DNA of 64,000 bases from Chloroflexota bacterium. GTDB lineage: Bacteria > Chloroflexota > Anaerolineae > UBA4142. The stretch covers positions 1 to 64,000 of the forward strand of contig JACRMI010000055.1 in the NCBI GenBank assembly GCA_016215025.1, written 5' to 3'. A program made the position numbers and the translations under genes. Below the pieces are notes generated by a model. It saw nothing but the letters and a program-made list of their open reading frames with translations. It was not told the DNA's origin and did not search any database. Of the stretch, positions 9,656-19,021 are shown in pieces. Every line of letters starts with the position of its first letter. The stretch's first letter is position 1.

Positions 9656-10136
9656 ACTTTTCCCAGTGGATTACTTTTGACAACTTTTTCTTTTCAATCT
9701 GGGGCCATTCGACGGGCACTCCGATCGGAACCAACGTGAGTAATCGTTTTTCCTTTGGCACACCGAGGAGCAATTTGAATTCTTGCTCGCAAGGCAAAGT
9801 GTATCCTTCGAGCCAGCACGAGCCATATCCCAACGCCGTCGCGGCGATGAGCATATTTTCGATTGCCGCCGAACCATCTTCAACCCACCAGCGCGAAGAC
9901 GGATCCAATACGACTGCAATAATTGCGCCTGCCTTATCCATCCATTCCGCCGCCTTTTTGAGTTCATCGATCAATGCGCGATCTGTGACGACGATGAAAT
10001 CCCAGGGTCGCCGATTACTGCCCGTCGCCGCCAATCGCCCTGCATCCACGATGGTTTCCAAATCCTGTCGGGGAATTGGATCGCCTGTATACTGGCGAAC
10101 ACTTCGGCGTTTGCGAATAGCTTCCAATGCATCCAT
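9636..10136 (-). CDS. Nitroreductase-family FMN oxidoreductase
   Basis: 166 aa, small NfsA/NfnB-type fold. MDALEAIRKRRSVRQYTGDPI and the AATGSNRRPWDFIVV segment are the FMN phosphate and ring-binding regions. The start at 10136 is preferred because AAGGAG lies about 7 nt upstream and because upstream in-frame codons would overlap the ATPase gene. It sits inside the glycan operon between transporter and lyase; a redox role in uronate metabolism is conceivable but unsupported. Substrate unknown. Confidence 0.8.
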   Translation of the reverse strand: MDALEAIRKRRSVRQYTGDPIPRQDLETIVDAGRLAATGSNRRPWDFIVVTDRALIDELKKAAEWMDKAGAIIAVVLDPSSRWWVEDGSAAIENMLIAATALGYGSCWLEGYTLPCEQEFKLLLGVPKEKRLLTLVPIGVPVEWPQIEKKKLSKVIHWEKYATVNS

Positions 10137-10234
10137 ACAAAATCTCCTTGCTGGATTTTTTCGTTTAACACAAGGACACACAAACAGGCGACGACTGCCC
10201 ACCAATCGCCGCCCGTTTGCCAAGAGGAGAAAAA

Positions 10235-11257
10235 TCAATTCACGATTTGCGCGACGCCGCGCAAACTCAATTCCTCGGCGCGATGACAGGCGACGAATCG
10301 TTCATCTTTCAACTCACGCAACATTGGCGTCTCTGTTTTACACCGATCCTCGACATAGCGGCAACGCGGATGAAAATAACAACCGCCTGGCGGATTCGCT
10401 GGATCGGCGACATCACCCTCGAGGACGATGCGTTTTGATCGCATTGTCGGATCGGGTTTGGGCACAGCCGAGAGCAACGCTTCGGTGTACGGATGGCTGG
10501 GAGTCGCAAACAATTTCGCCGTCTCCGCCATCTCGACAAGTTTGCCGACGTACATCACTGCAACACGATCAGCCACATACTCGACGACGCTCAAATCGTG
10601 CGAGATGAAAAGATACGTCAGATTCAACTCAGCTTGCAAATCTTCCATCAAGTTGAGAATCTGCGCTTGCACCGACACATCGAGAGCGGACACGGCTTCA
10701 TCCGCAACGACGATACGCGGATCGAGTGCGAGCGCGCGCGCAATGCCGATGCGCTGGCGTTGCCCGCCGCTGAATGCGTGCGGATAGCGACGCATATATT
10801 CGGGACGCAAGCCAACGCGTTTCAAAAGATTCGCAACTCGGTCTTCCAATTCCGTACCTTTGGCAACATTATGCACCTTGAGCGGTTCGCTAACAATATC
10901 GAGCACCGTCATCCTGGGATTGAGCGACGAGTATGGGTCTTGGAAAATCATTCGCAGTTCACGGCGATAGGGCTTGAGTTCATGCTGTTTGAGTGTCGCC
11001 AGATCAACTTGCTCGTTATTTTTATTCCAGTATGAAATCTTGCCAGCCGTCGGATCGTACGCGCGCATAATGCAACGACCAATTGTCGTCTTGCCGCAAC
11101 CGCTTTCGCCGACAAGTCCCAGGGTCTCGCCGCTCCGAATCGCAAAACTCACATCGTCCACCGCTTTGACGTGACCGACGACACGCTGGCGAAATCCTTT
11201 GCGAATCGCAAAGTGCATTTTCAAATTATCGACTGCGAGCATTGTCTCTTGAGTCAT
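10235..11257 (-). CDS. Opp/Dpp-type ABC transporter ATPase (F-type)
   Basis: 340 aa. Walker A is GESGCGKTT, the Q-loop [14 protein letters not shown], the signature [16 protein letters not shown], the Walker B region [12 protein letters not shown], and the switch His is in FISHD. The C-terminal oligo_HPY extension ([14 protein letters not shown], then [12 protein letters not shown]) carries the Cys-rich segment that often binds an Fe-S cluster in Opp ATPases. In the Walker B segment the family's usual DEPVSALD is DEAVSALD. It is the fifth transporter gene in a leftward operon, following the D-type ATPase by 1 bp. Confidence 0.92.
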   Translation of the reverse strand: MTQETMLAVDNLKMHFAIRKGFRQRVVGHVKAVDDVSFAIRSGETLGLVGESGCGKTTIGRCIMRAYDPTAGKISYWNKNNEQVDLATLKQHELKPYRRELRMIFQDPYSSLNPRMTVLDIVSEPLKVHNVAKGTELEDRVANLLKRVGLRPEYMRRYPHAFSGGQRQRIGIARALALDPRIVVADEAVSALDVSVQAQILNLMEDLQAELNLTYLFISHDLSVVEYVADRVAVMYVGKLVEMAETAKLFATPSHPYTEALLSAVPKPDPTMRSKRIVLEGDVADPANPPGGCYFHPRCRYVEDRCKTETPMLRELKDERFVACHRAEELSLRGVAQIVN

Positions 11258-11258
11258 A

Positions 11259-12281
11259 TCACTTATACTCCGATGGCTCGCCGTACAGCAGACAGCGCAC
11301 TGCGCGTCGTTCGCCCAGTTCGATCAGAGTCGGATGAATCTGATCACACTTGCCTGGGATCATTTGCGAACAACGCGGATGAAAGGGACAACCTATCGGA
11401 CGATTGTATGGATCGGGGACCGAACCTTGGATCGGATCGAGACGCCCTTGCTTGATTTGTCCGAGGCGGGGAATCGAACGCAACAATGCGCGCGTGTACG
11501 GATGCCGTGGTTCACGGAAAAGCGAATACACATCCGCGCGCTCGACAACCTCGCCGAGATACATCACAACAATATCCTCGCAAATCTCGGCGACCATTCC
11601 CAGGTTGTGCGTAATGAGCATCACCGCCATTCCCATCTCACGTTGCAGTTCTTGCATCAATTCGAGAATCTGCGCTTGCGTCGTCACGTCGAGCGCGGTC
11701 GTCGGTTCATCGGCAATGAGCAAACTGGGATGACACGCGAGCGCCATCGCAATCATTGCACGCTGACGCATTCCGCCGCTGAGTTGAAACGGATAGGTGT
11801 CGATGCGTTCGGCGGGCTGGGGGATTCCAACGCGATGCAACATTTCAATGGCTTGCTGGCGTGCCGTCGCTTGGTCAACGCGGCGATGCAATTGGATTAC
11901 TTCTTCAATCTGATTACCGATGGTATGCACGGGACTGAGCGAGGTCATCGGCTCTTGAAAAATCATTGCGATTTCTTCGCCGCGAATCTCGCGCATCTCG
12001 CGGCTATTCGGGTTGAGCGTAGCGAGATCAATCGGCGCATTTGTAGGATCATTTTTCCGATTGAATAGAATCTGCCCTGCGACGATCTTTCCTGGCGATT
12101 CGACAAGTTGCAAAATCGAGTACGACATCACACTCTTGCCGCAACCGCTCTCGCCGACAACGCCAAGCGTGCCACCGCGTTTGATCGTCAGGTCAGCACC
12201 CTCGACCGCTTTGACAGTGCCTTCGTCGAGAAAGAAATGGGTTTTGAGATTTTTTACTTGTAGCAAATCAGAGTTTGGCAT
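11259..12281 (-). CDS. Opp/Dpp-type ABC transporter ATPase (D-type)
   Basis: 340 aa from ATG 12281, one base beyond the permease stop, which is why this start is preferred to a longer reading that would overlap the permease. Walker A is GESGCGKSV, the Q-loop [14 protein letters not shown], the signature [15 protein letters not shown], Walker [13 protein letters not shown], and the switch His ITHNL. The C-terminal [13 protein letters not shown] matches the oligo_HPY Cys motif. It pairs with the F-type ATPase to energise uptake through the two permeases downstream of the promoter. Confidence 0.92.
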   Translation of the reverse strand: MPNSDLLQVKNLKTHFFLDEGTVKAVEGADLTIKRGGTLGVVGESGCGKSVMSYSILQLVESPGKIVAGQILFNRKNDPTNAPIDLATLNPNSREMREIRGEEIAMIFQEPMTSLSPVHTIGNQIEEVIQLHRRVDQATARQQAIEMLHRVGIPQPAERIDTYPFQLSGGMRQRAMIAMALACHPSLLIADEPTTALDVTTQAQILELMQELQREMGMAVMLITHNLGMVAEICEDIVVMYLGEVVERADVYSLFREPRHPYTRALLRSIPRLGQIKQGRLDPIQGSVPDPYNRPIGCPFHPRCSQMIPGKCDQIHPTLIELGERRAVRCLLYGEPSEYK

Positions 12282-12282
12282 A

Positions 12283-13410
12283 TTATCTCGAATACGGATC
12301 CGCCGCATCGCGCAAACCATCACCCAGGAAATTAAGCGCGAGCACAGATACAACAACTGCGAGCGCAGGAATCAACAACCACGGTGCAGTCGCAATCGAG
12401 CGAATATCTTGCGCGTTCTGCAACAACACACCCCAACTAACAACTGGCTCACGCAAACCTAGCCCGAGAAAGCTCAACGCAGTCTCGGACAAGATCATCC
12501 CAGGAATTGCAAGTGTGATCGCGGCGATGATGTGGCTCGTGAATGCGGGGAGCATATGACCCAGGATGATGCGGATTTCGCTCGCGCCGTCTAAACGCGC
12601 CGCCATCACGAAATCTTCTTCGCGCAGTGAGAGAAAACGACCGCGCACGACGCGCGCCAAGCCTGTCCAACCAATGAGCGAGAGAATGACGGTGATAGCA
12701 AAATAAACTCGGAGCGGATCCCAGTCGAGCGGTAATGCGGCGGAAAGTCCCATCCACAAGGGGATGGATGGGATCGAACGCAGAAATTCGATGAGGCGTT
12801 GAATGAGGTTGTCAATGTTCCCACCGTAATAGCCCGACAACCCGCCGAGCAAAATTCCCAGGATCAGACTCATCAGAACACCGATTAGTCCAATCGACAT
12901 GGAAACGCGTGTGCCGACAATCAAGCGGCTCAATACATCGCGTCCGAGCCGATCTGCACCGAGCAGGTACATTGGCTGGGCTGGGTCAAGTGGAACGATC
13001 AAATGCTGATCCATCGGAATGAGATTGAATAATTTATAAGGCACGCCTTGGACGAAAAAGCCGACGGGGAGCTTGACGCTCGCATCCACTTCAAACGTAC
13101 GTCTCAAGGCAATAGGATCAATCGTGGAGGTGTACCCATAAACGTACAATCCCCAATTTCCCTGATCGTCAACGAAATGGAGGGGTTGAGGCGGGGCATA
13201 CAGATATTTGGAATTGGTCTGGTCGGGCAGAAACGGCGCGAGAAATTCGACGAATAATGCAACGAAATAAATGAAAAGCATAATCATGCTACTGAGCAGT
13301 GCTAGTTTATGCTTGCGGAATTTCCACCAGACGAGTTTCCATTGCGGCGCAACATAAGCCTGGGCTTCTTTCTCGATTGGTTTAATTGCGTTAACTGCGA
13401 CACTTGCCAT
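12283..13410 (-). CDS. Opp/Dpp-type ABC transporter permease (C-type)
   Basis: 375 aa with an N-terminal OppC_N helix (about 30-50), a loop of about 100 residues outside the membrane, then five helices of the BPD_transp_1 domain. The EAA-like loop is MAARLDGASEIRIILGHMLP. Start 13410 is the second of two adjacent ATG codons and is better spaced from GAGG; the first (13413) is also possible. The extracellular loop is longer than in typical OppC, as seen in carbohydrate-type members. Confidence 0.9.
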   Translation of the reverse strand: MASVAVNAIKPIEKEAQAYVAPQWKLVWWKFRKHKLALLSSMIMLFIYFVALFVEFLAPFLPDQTNSKYLYAPPQPLHFVDDQGNWGLYVYGYTSTIDPIALRRTFEVDASVKLPVGFFVQGVPYKLFNLIPMDQHLIVPLDPAQPMYLLGADRLGRDVLSRLIVGTRVSMSIGLIGVLMSLILGILLGGLSGYYGGNIDNLIQRLIEFLRSIPSIPLWMGLSAALPLDWDPLRVYFAITVILSLIGWTGLARVVRGRFLSLREEDFVMAARLDGASEIRIILGHMLPAFTSHIIAAITLAIPGMILSETALSFLGLGLREPVVSWGVLLQNAQDIRSIATAPWLLIPALAVVVSVLALNFLGDGLRDAADPYSR

Positions 13411-13417
13411 CATTACC

Positions 13418-14404
13418 TCACTGATACCGAATGCGTGGATCGAGCCACGCCAACAGAATATCGGAGAGCAATGTGCCCACAATTGTAAGTGTGCTGAGAA
13501 TCAGAATTAAAGCGCCGGCGAGGTACATATCTTGCAATTGGAGTGCGCGCAAAAGCATGGGGCCCGTCGTGGGTAGGTTCATGACCACAGAGAGAATGAT
13601 TGATCCAGAGACGAGGCTAGGCAAAGTCCATCCGATGGTGCTGACAAATGGATTCAGCGCCAAACGAACCGGATATTTGAGGAGCACGCGCCACTCAGGT
13701 AGTCCCTTGGCACGCGCGGTGACAACATACGGCTTGCGTAGTTCGTCTAACAAGTTCGCGCGCATAATCCGAATCAATTCCGCCGTTCCGCCGAAGGCGA
13801 GAATGAACACCGGAATCCAAATGTGCCCAAGCAAGTCGATCACCTTATCCCAGCCCCAGGGAGCATTGACAAATTCTGTTGAGAATAATCCTCCTGAGGT
13901 CGTGCCCATATACTTGAATTGAAGGTACATTAACACCAAAGCCAGCAGAAAACCTGGCACCGCGATGCCGATAAATCCGAAGAAGGTGAAGATATAGTCG
14001 CCCGCAGAATATTGTTTGACTGCGGAATAAATGCCAATTGGAAAAGCAATCGCCCAGGTAAGGAACACACTGCCTAACGAGAGGGCAATCGTTAACCCGA
14101 CACGTTCCCAGATCACCGACGAGACCGGCTGGCGCATTTCGAATACAATGCCAAAGTCCCCACGGGTCAGAATGCCCTGTACCCATTTGAAATAGCGGAT
14201 GGCAACCGGCTGGTCCAAGCCGAACTCTTCACGAATTGCCCGGGCGGTTTCCTGGCTCTGGATATCGCCTTGTGCGGCCATGTTTTGCACATACGAAGTT
14301 GCAAAATCGCCCGGTGGCAGCGTGATGATAATGTAGGCAACCAACGATGTGACGAACAGTGTTGGAATCATCAACAGTGTACGACTAAGGATGTACCGGA
14401 GCAT
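13418..14404 (-). CDS. Opp/Dpp-type ABC transporter permease (B-type)
   Basis: 328 aa with six predicted membrane helices, the first at MLRYILSRTLLMIPTLFVTS. The EAA loop is VTARAKGLPEWRVLLKYPVR and the family motif GLDQPVAIRYFKWV lies after helix 1. It is adjacent to the C-type permease (7 bp) and follows the binding-protein gene by 138 bp containing a stem-loop. Confidence 0.92.
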   Translation of the reverse strand: MLRYILSRTLLMIPTLFVTSLVAYIIITLPPGDFATSYVQNMAAQGDIQSQETARAIREEFGLDQPVAIRYFKWVQGILTRGDFGIVFEMRQPVSSVIWERVGLTIALSLGSVFLTWAIAFPIGIYSAVKQYSAGDYIFTFFGFIGIAVPGFLLALVLMYLQFKYMGTTSGGLFSTEFVNAPWGWDKVIDLLGHIWIPVFILAFGGTAELIRIMRANLLDELRKPYVVTARAKGLPEWRVLLKYPVRLALNPFVSTIGWTLPSLVSGSIILSVVMNLPTTGPMLLRALQLQDMYLAGALILILSTLTIVGTLLSDILLAWLDPRIRYQ

Positions 14405-14444
14405 ACGATTGTCTCCCTATCAAAAACACGTTCGCATTCGATAT

Positions 14445-14512
14445 AAGAGAAACCCGTTTTCCCGAAGGTGTCGAGGTGACATGGAGCAGAGTCGAGAAAG
14501 CGGGTTTCTCTT
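14445..14512 (-). terminator. Stem-loop between binding-protein and permease genes
   Basis: AAGAGAAACCCG (14445-14456) pairs perfectly with CGGGTTTCTCTT (14501-14512). Placed right after the binding-protein gene, it may act as a partial terminator or 3' stabiliser that keeps the binding protein in excess over the membrane components, as is common for ABC operons. Confidence 0.5.
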
Positions 14513-14542
14513 TTATGCATTACTTACCGTTCTATTCGCCGC

Positions 14543-16642
14543 TCATTTGAAATAGTACGTGAACGTATTGAATGGTGCCGGCGACGGGAATGTGAACCCG
14601 TCGACCATCTTCAAGTTTACGTTCGCTACGTTGTTCTTGACGATGCCGTAGGTATGCGGCGGCGTCGAAACGCCGATGCAGAAGAAATAGTCTGCCGACA
14701 ACTGGAGCATTTCGTTCATCGCCTTGACCTGACCGTCGAACGTGGACTGGGTCACGGCTTTGTTGAAGGCATCCATGATCTTCTTTACGTCGGCGGGTGG
14801 CTCTTCGGCGGTCGCGTCGCGCACCCCATTATACCAGTACTGCCACGCTTCGGCGTAAACGGACTCGGTGCCGTACGGGAAGAAATTGCGCGGGTCGAAC
14901 ATCGGACCCAAGCCGCCCTCGCCATTCCAGATCATTGAATCGAGATCGTTGGCATAGGCACGCTGATATAGCAAGGTGCGGTCTTCCGACTTGGACTGAA
15001 CATTCACGCCCACTGCTTGCCAGTACTTGGCGATCATGTTGCCGGCATCGACCTGTGCCTGAAGTGAGTTGGAGGTCTCGATGACAAAACTCAGGGGCTT
15101 ACCATCGGAGCGCAAGCGCGTTCCGTTGGCGTCTTTTTTGGGCAACACCTTGTCTAGCGCGTCGTTGGCTCTCTTGATATCGTATTGGGTGTACTGCGTC
15201 GTGAGTTGCTTGTTGTAGAACGGTGTGCCTTCGAGAGGGCCGGGCTGGGCCGGCGTGCCTTGACCGACATAAACTGTGTCAATGATCTCCTGGCGGTTGA
15301 TCGCGTGCGACAAGCCGATGCGGAAATCCTTGTTTTGGAAGATCTGGCGCATCACCGGGTCTTTGTCCGTCAGGTTCAAATGGACGACGACCGTGTTGCT
15401 GGTCATGGGCGTGAGGTCGATGAAGCTGTAATCGCCCTTCTTTTGATTGTCGGCAAGGACCGCCTTGTTCGTGAGCGTGTTAAAGTGGCGCATCTGGAGA
15501 TCAATTTCGCCGTTGGTTGCCTTGAGCAGCATCGCCGCTGCGTCCTGGTAAACGGTATAGGTCAACCGGTCGATGTACGGATATTGTTGTCCGTTGGCAT
15601 CCACCTTCCAGTAGTAGGGGTTGCGGATGAACGAGACCTGGGTGGCATTGCCGCTCATTGGTTGATCAGTTACCCATGCGTAGAGGACGGGGCGACCCTG
15701 AGCGCTGTATTGTCCGTATCCACCGCCGTCAGGCTGACCGACCTTAGCGATGAAGAGTTCTTTCCAACTCTTGAATCCGCCGGTCTTGACCAGGTCGTCA
15801 AGCTTCGCCTGGTCGGTGTACTTGGCGTGGAACTGCATGCCGTATTTCTTGGGGAAGTTGAGCATTGAGCGACCATTTGAGCTTGCCACGTTTTGCAGAA
15901 AGATCCCATTCGGAGATGGGAAGGTGAATTTGACGGTCAAGTTATCGATCTTGGTCACGGTGCCGGGCTTGCCGCCGATGAGCATGAACGCTGGTGGCGA
16001 TGGCGCGAGGTCTTTGTTCAATTCGACGTCTTCCCACCAGAACATGATATCGTCGGCGGTGAAGGGTGTGCCGTCCGACCACTTGACGCCTTTGCGCAGA
16101 TAAAACGTGTAGGTGGATGCATCCGCGCTCACGTCCCACTTTTCAGCCAGGTTCGGCAGGATGTTGGACATGGCAGGGTCCCACCTAACCAACGGCTCGT
16201 ACGCGAAAATCTTGTAGAAGGATGGATCGTCAGTCCCAGCCATCATCCCCATGCGCCAGGTCCCGCCGTACTTGCCGATCGTATCCCCTTTGACGACCAA
16301 GGGATTGTCGGGCAGGCGCTGCTCAACCGGCGGAAGTTTTCCGGATTTGACATCAGCGTCCAGCGTGGGAGATTGCGAGTACTTTGCCACGGGCACGGCG
16401 GTGGGCGCAGGCGCTGTGGTGGGTGCCGGTGCCGAGGCAGACGAGACAGACGAGGCAGACGAGGATACTGGTGCCTTGGTTGGTTCGGGCGGTTTAGCCG
16501 TAGCCGGTACGGCCGTGGGCTGTAGAGGTTGAGTTGGTGCAGCGGTTGGAACAGGAGCGGCGGTGGGCGTAGCACAGCTAACCCCAAGCACCAGTGCAAC
16601 GAGCAACAAAACTAAGCACGTGATCGATTTGACAGTAGACAT
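14543..16642 (-). CDS. Extracellular solute-binding lipoprotein (SBP family 5)
   Basis: 699 aa. An N-terminal hydrophobic segment ends in LGVSC (Cys23 as lipid anchor), followed by a linker of about 60 residues rich in Ala, Pro, Thr and Ser, a Chloroflexota habit. The SBP_bac_5 fold starts around residue 105 and includes KWDVSADASTYTFYLRKGVKWSDG and DFRIGLSHAINRQEI. The ribosome site AAGGAGA is well placed before ATG 16642. It is the first gene of the operon. Family 5 binds peptides or oligosaccharides; the neighbouring lyase and glucuronidases point to uronate oligosaccharides as ligand (inference). Confidence 0.9.
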   Translation of the reverse strand: MSTVKSITCLVLLLVALVLGVSCATPTAAPVPTAAPTQPLQPTAVPATAKPPEPTKAPVSSSASSVSSASAPAPTTAPAPTAVPVAKYSQSPTLDADVKSGKLPPVEQRLPDNPLVVKGDTIGKYGGTWRMGMMAGTDDPSFYKIFAYEPLVRWDPAMSNILPNLAEKWDVSADASTYTFYLRKGVKWSDGTPFTADDIMFWWEDVELNKDLAPSPPAFMLIGGKPGTVTKIDNLTVKFTFPSPNGIFLQNVASSNGRSMLNFPKKYGMQFHAKYTDQAKLDDLVKTGGFKSWKELFIAKVGQPDGGGYGQYSAQGRPVLYAWVTDQPMSGNATQVSFIRNPYYWKVDANGQQYPYIDRLTYTVYQDAAAMLLKATNGEIDLQMRHFNTLTNKAVLADNQKKGDYSFIDLTPMTSNTVVVHLNLTDKDPVMRQIFQNKDFRIGLSHAINRQEIIDTVYVGQGTPAQPGPLEGTPFYNKQLTTQYTQYDIKRANDALDKVLPKKDANGTRLRSDGKPLSFVIETSNSLQAQVDAGNMIAKYWQAVGVNVQSKSEDRTLLYQRAYANDLDSMIWNGEGGLGPMFDPRNFFPYGTESVYAEAWQYWYNGVRDATAEEPPADVKKIMDAFNKAVTQSTFDGQVKAMNEMLQLSADYFFCIGVSTPPHTYGIVKNNVANVNLKMVDGFTFPSPAPFNTFTYYFK

Positions 16643-16802
16643 GTCGGCGTCTCCTTTTTAGTTTTCGCCATTGAACATTTTTTGTCTCCATTTTTGCAAT
16701 GATGGAAACATACACGTGGGTCGCCAGCCCCAGCAAAGCCAAACGTGGCAGTTCCTCCTCCATCCCAACAATAGTTTTCCTGACGAGAATTGTAATTTTC
16801 AT

Positions 16803-16847
16803 AGTAAATTACATCAATAATTTACTGTACTATTACACATTTGTCAA
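16803..16847 (-). promoter_or_regulatory. Promoter and LacI-type operator of the glycan/transport operon
   Basis: Read on the minus strand, TTGACA (16847-16842) and TAAATT (16824-16819) are 17 bp apart. The perfect inverted repeat AGTAAATTA-catcaa-TAATTTACT (16803-16826) covers the -10 box and predicted start, so a bound repressor would block the operon. The 5' leader to ATG 16642 is about 170 nt. Confidence 0.7.
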
Positions 16848-16856
16848 ATTATCTCA

Positions 16857-16905
16857 TTGACTTTTTATGTAATTTGCAGTATATTTTACACGAAAGGTAA
16901 ATTAC
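16857..16905 (+). promoter_or_regulatory. Promoter and operator of the lacI-type regulator gene
   Basis: TTGACT (16857-16862) and TATATT (16880-16885) are 17 bp apart. GTAAATTAC at 16897-16905, identical to 16804-16812 in the divergent promoter, lies between the predicted start and the ATG at 16907. This arrangement predicts autoregulation, with the two operators 93 bp apart and able to loop. Confidence 0.65.
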
Positions 16906-16906
16906 A

Positions 16907-17953
16907 ATGAAGACAAAAAAACAGGCAACGCTTGCCGATGTCGCGCGCCACGCGCGTGTTTCGACGGCTACCGCGTCTCGGGTTCTCAGCAATACAGGAC
17001 CGGTCAGCCAAGACCTCCGCAAAAAAATTCAAACCGCCGTTTCCGCTTTGAACTATACGCCGCACCGATCTTCCAAACCCCGCAGTCATGGTACAATTGC
17101 CTTGCTAGTCGAAGATCTGCTCAATCCGTATTTTCCCGAAATTATTCGCGGCGTTCAGGACGAAGTCAATTCGGCGGGAATGATCCTTACGCTGTACAAC
17201 TTGACCGATCAACTCCAGCATCCCCAGCAATTGCTTCAGAAATTAAGCAAGCAGGCGCTCGATGGAATTATCATCACCGGCTCTACGCCCTTCCCCGAAT
17301 TGCTGGATTGGCGCGAACGCCACAAGATTCCGATGGTGATTATCAATCGTCAAGTTGCGCGACCAGGAGTGCATTGCATCAAAGTCGATTTTGAAAATGC
17401 GATGTACCGTGCCACATATCACTTGCTCAGCCTGGGTCATACACGCATCGGACACCTGGCATCGCCGGTCACCGGCGAAATCCAACAGAGCCGGCAACGC
17501 GGCATCGAGTTGGCGCTCAAGGAAGTGGGACTGACTTTGCTCCCCGAATGTTGCCCCAACGTCTCCCCAGGTGCCGAAGTCGAAGGCGGTTATCAAGCGA
17601 TGCGTGTCCTCCTCGATCTGCCTGCCGATCAACGTCCGACTGCGGTTATCGCGTTCAATGATATTATCGCCGTCGGCGCTCTGCATGCGGTACGAGCACA
17701 TGGTTTGCATGTGCCTCAGGACATTTCGATTATTGGCGTAGACGATATTTCGATCTCAGCCCATGTATATCCGCCACTCACTACGATTGGGCAACCCAAG
17801 TATCGCATGGGCAAATTGGCTGTGCAGACCCTGCGCCAAATGCACGAAGGGAAAATACCCATCGGTAATAATTGCACTCTTTTGGAAAGTCCACTTATCG
17901 TCCGCGAATCTAGTGGGCCAGCACCACAAATCAATTCAACGCCGAACGGATAG
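16907..17953 (+). CDS. LacI-family transcriptional regulator
   Basis: 348 aa. The N-terminal helix-turn-helix is TLADVARHARVSTATASRVLSN (about 9-30) with the hinge at NYTPHRSSKPRS; the remainder is a periplasmic-binding-protein-like effector domain ending FNDIIAVGALHAVRAHGLHVPQD...GVDDI. It is divergent from the glycan operon and almost certainly represses it, with a sugar or uronate oligosaccharide as inducer (inference from position and operators). An intrinsic terminator follows at 18092. Confidence 0.9.
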   Translation: MKTKKQATLADVARHARVSTATASRVLSNTGPVSQDLRKKIQTAVSALNYTPHRSSKPRSHGTIALLVEDLLNPYFPEIIRGVQDEVNSAGMILTLYNLTDQLQHPQQLLQKLSKQALDGIIITGSTPFPELLDWRERHKIPMVIINRQVARPGVHCIKVDFENAMYRATYHLLSLGHTRIGHLASPVTGEIQQSRQRGIELALKEVGLTLLPECCPNVSPGAEVEGGYQAMRVLLDLPADQRPTAVIAFNDIIAVGALHAVRAHGLHVPQDISIIGVDDISISAHVYPPLTTIGQPKYRMGKLAVQTLRQMHEGKIPIGNNCTLLESPLIVRESSGPAPQINSTPNG

Positions 17954-18091
17954 GATTGAACAAGTCGAGAAAAAGTCGTCTCACGAACTTGTCCTTTTAC
18001 AACTTTTTCGAATCGTGAGAATCGTACGATTGTCATCAAAGGTAAAGATCATCCCAAAATCACCCATCGAATTCGCGATCAAAATAAAAGT

Positions 18092-18119
18092 GCGACAGGG
18101 TCATACCTGTCGCGTTTTT
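18092..18119 (+). terminator. Intrinsic terminator of the lacI-type gene
   Basis: Perfect 8-bp stem GCGACAGG / CCTGTCGC around GTCATA, followed by GTTTTTG. Confidence 0.85.
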
Positions 18120-18233
18120 GTTATGATGGAAGATATGCTAGGTGCGATAGCTGTCGGTTGCTTAGTTTCGGAATGAAAGAAATGCTCCATTTGAGGAGGT
18201 AAAAAACCTCGCCAATTCCATCAAAACACTGAT

Positions 18234-18393
18234 GTTGAAGCACTGGAGATTGTTACGAATGGAGTTTGTTGTCTAACGGTTGCCGTAGTACCTCAGTACT
18301 ACGCATGTCAAACTTGGGAAGTTCGTCCAAAAATAGAATTCCGCGATGGGCGAGCGATATTTCGCCTGGGTGGGGCCAGCGTCCGCCGCCAAC
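18234..18393 (-). pseudogene. comM: comM fragment, right copy of the 160-bp direct repeat
   Basis: On the minus strand it reads [18 protein letters not shown] and [24 protein letters not shown] and then a stop, matching the end of the comM remnant at 1663-2649 and breaking at the same codon. Similarity continues about 20 nt past the stop into non-comM sequence. Upstream of VGGG the sequence is unrelated to comM, so only this piece was copied. Confidence 0.8.
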
Positions 18394-18535
18394 GGTGCTC
18401 CCGTTGGACGCGGTGGATAATTCACCGTCCCATCGTGGCGTGAAAAGAACGGCTTCGTCGTCACCTTGACAAATCCGCTCACGCGATTATGCTGGCTCTC
18501 TATGTTCCCATTGAATGCAGGAGCCAGATAATCGC

Positions 18536-18649
18536 ATGACGGGCATCCCCTGGGTTTCCCTTTTACTCCGTCTGGGTATTTTTCTTGCGCTTTTGTTCCT
18601 GACTCTCTTTTGGCGCACGCCCAGGCAGGGAGAGGAAGAAAATAATTGA
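18536..18649 (+). CDS. Possible 37-aa single-pass membrane protein
   Basis: ATG 18536 opens a 37-codon frame reading MTGIPWVSLLLRLGIF followed by LALLFLTLFW, then a charged tail (RTPRQGEEENN). One membrane helix followed by a hydrophilic end looks protein-like. AGGAG lies 12 nt upstream, rather far for a ribosome site. The perfect hairpin at 18654-18704 starts five bases after the stop. The rest of 17954-19021 holds only the terminator at 18092 and the comM fragment. No homologue is recognised. Confidence 0.35.
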   Translation: MTGIPWVSLLLRLGIFLALLFLTLFWRTPRQGEEENN

Positions 18650-18653
18650 TCAG

Positions 18654-18704
18654 CCTGGGATTGTATCTCACGATGCACCTGGGATCGTGAGATACAATCC
18701 CAGG
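18654..18704. repeat. Perfect 21-bp inverted repeat (long hairpin)
   Basis: Arms 18654-18674 and 18684-18704 (left arm begins CCTGGGATTGTATCTCACG) are exact complements around a 9-nt loop. No T-run follows on either strand, so it is less like a terminator and more like a palindromic mobile repeat or an mRNA 3' end structure for the small frame before it. Confidence 0.75.
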
Positions 18705-18943
18705 AACGGCGAGTCCCAGTCCACAAAATCGCTTCAGGAGTCCTTCTGAAGACTGTCAAAAGCTATCATCGAATTATCCACCATGTCCAGCGGCAGCACC
18801 GATCCTTTGACGAACCTCAAGGAAACAAGTCAGCGAAACACACTGCTTGGATGCAGTTTGACCTCCATCATGGATAAGGGTACAATACTTGGAGTCAAGT
18901 GAAGGATCGGACGTATAAGTGATCCATCGCTCATTACCCCGTT

Positions 18944-18989
18944 TATAATTCACGAAACAAAGAATCAATAAAACAACACAGTTGATTCT
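18944..18989 (+). promoter_or_regulatory. Candidate promoter -10 and inverted-repeat operator before the MFS gene
   Basis: TATAAT at 18944-18949 has no good -35 partner. AGAATCAA (18961-18968) and TTGATTCT (18982-18989) form a perfect 8-bp inverted repeat near the predicted transcript start, a possible activator or repressor site. Confidence 0.35.
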
Positions 18990-19021
18990 ATTCTCCAATT
19001 ATCGAAAGACGAGGTGCAACA

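Noticed and set aside
16578..16802. Minus-strand 74-codon frame in the operon leader
   Set aside because: Overlaps the binding-protein start and the promoter region, basic composition, no ribosome site.
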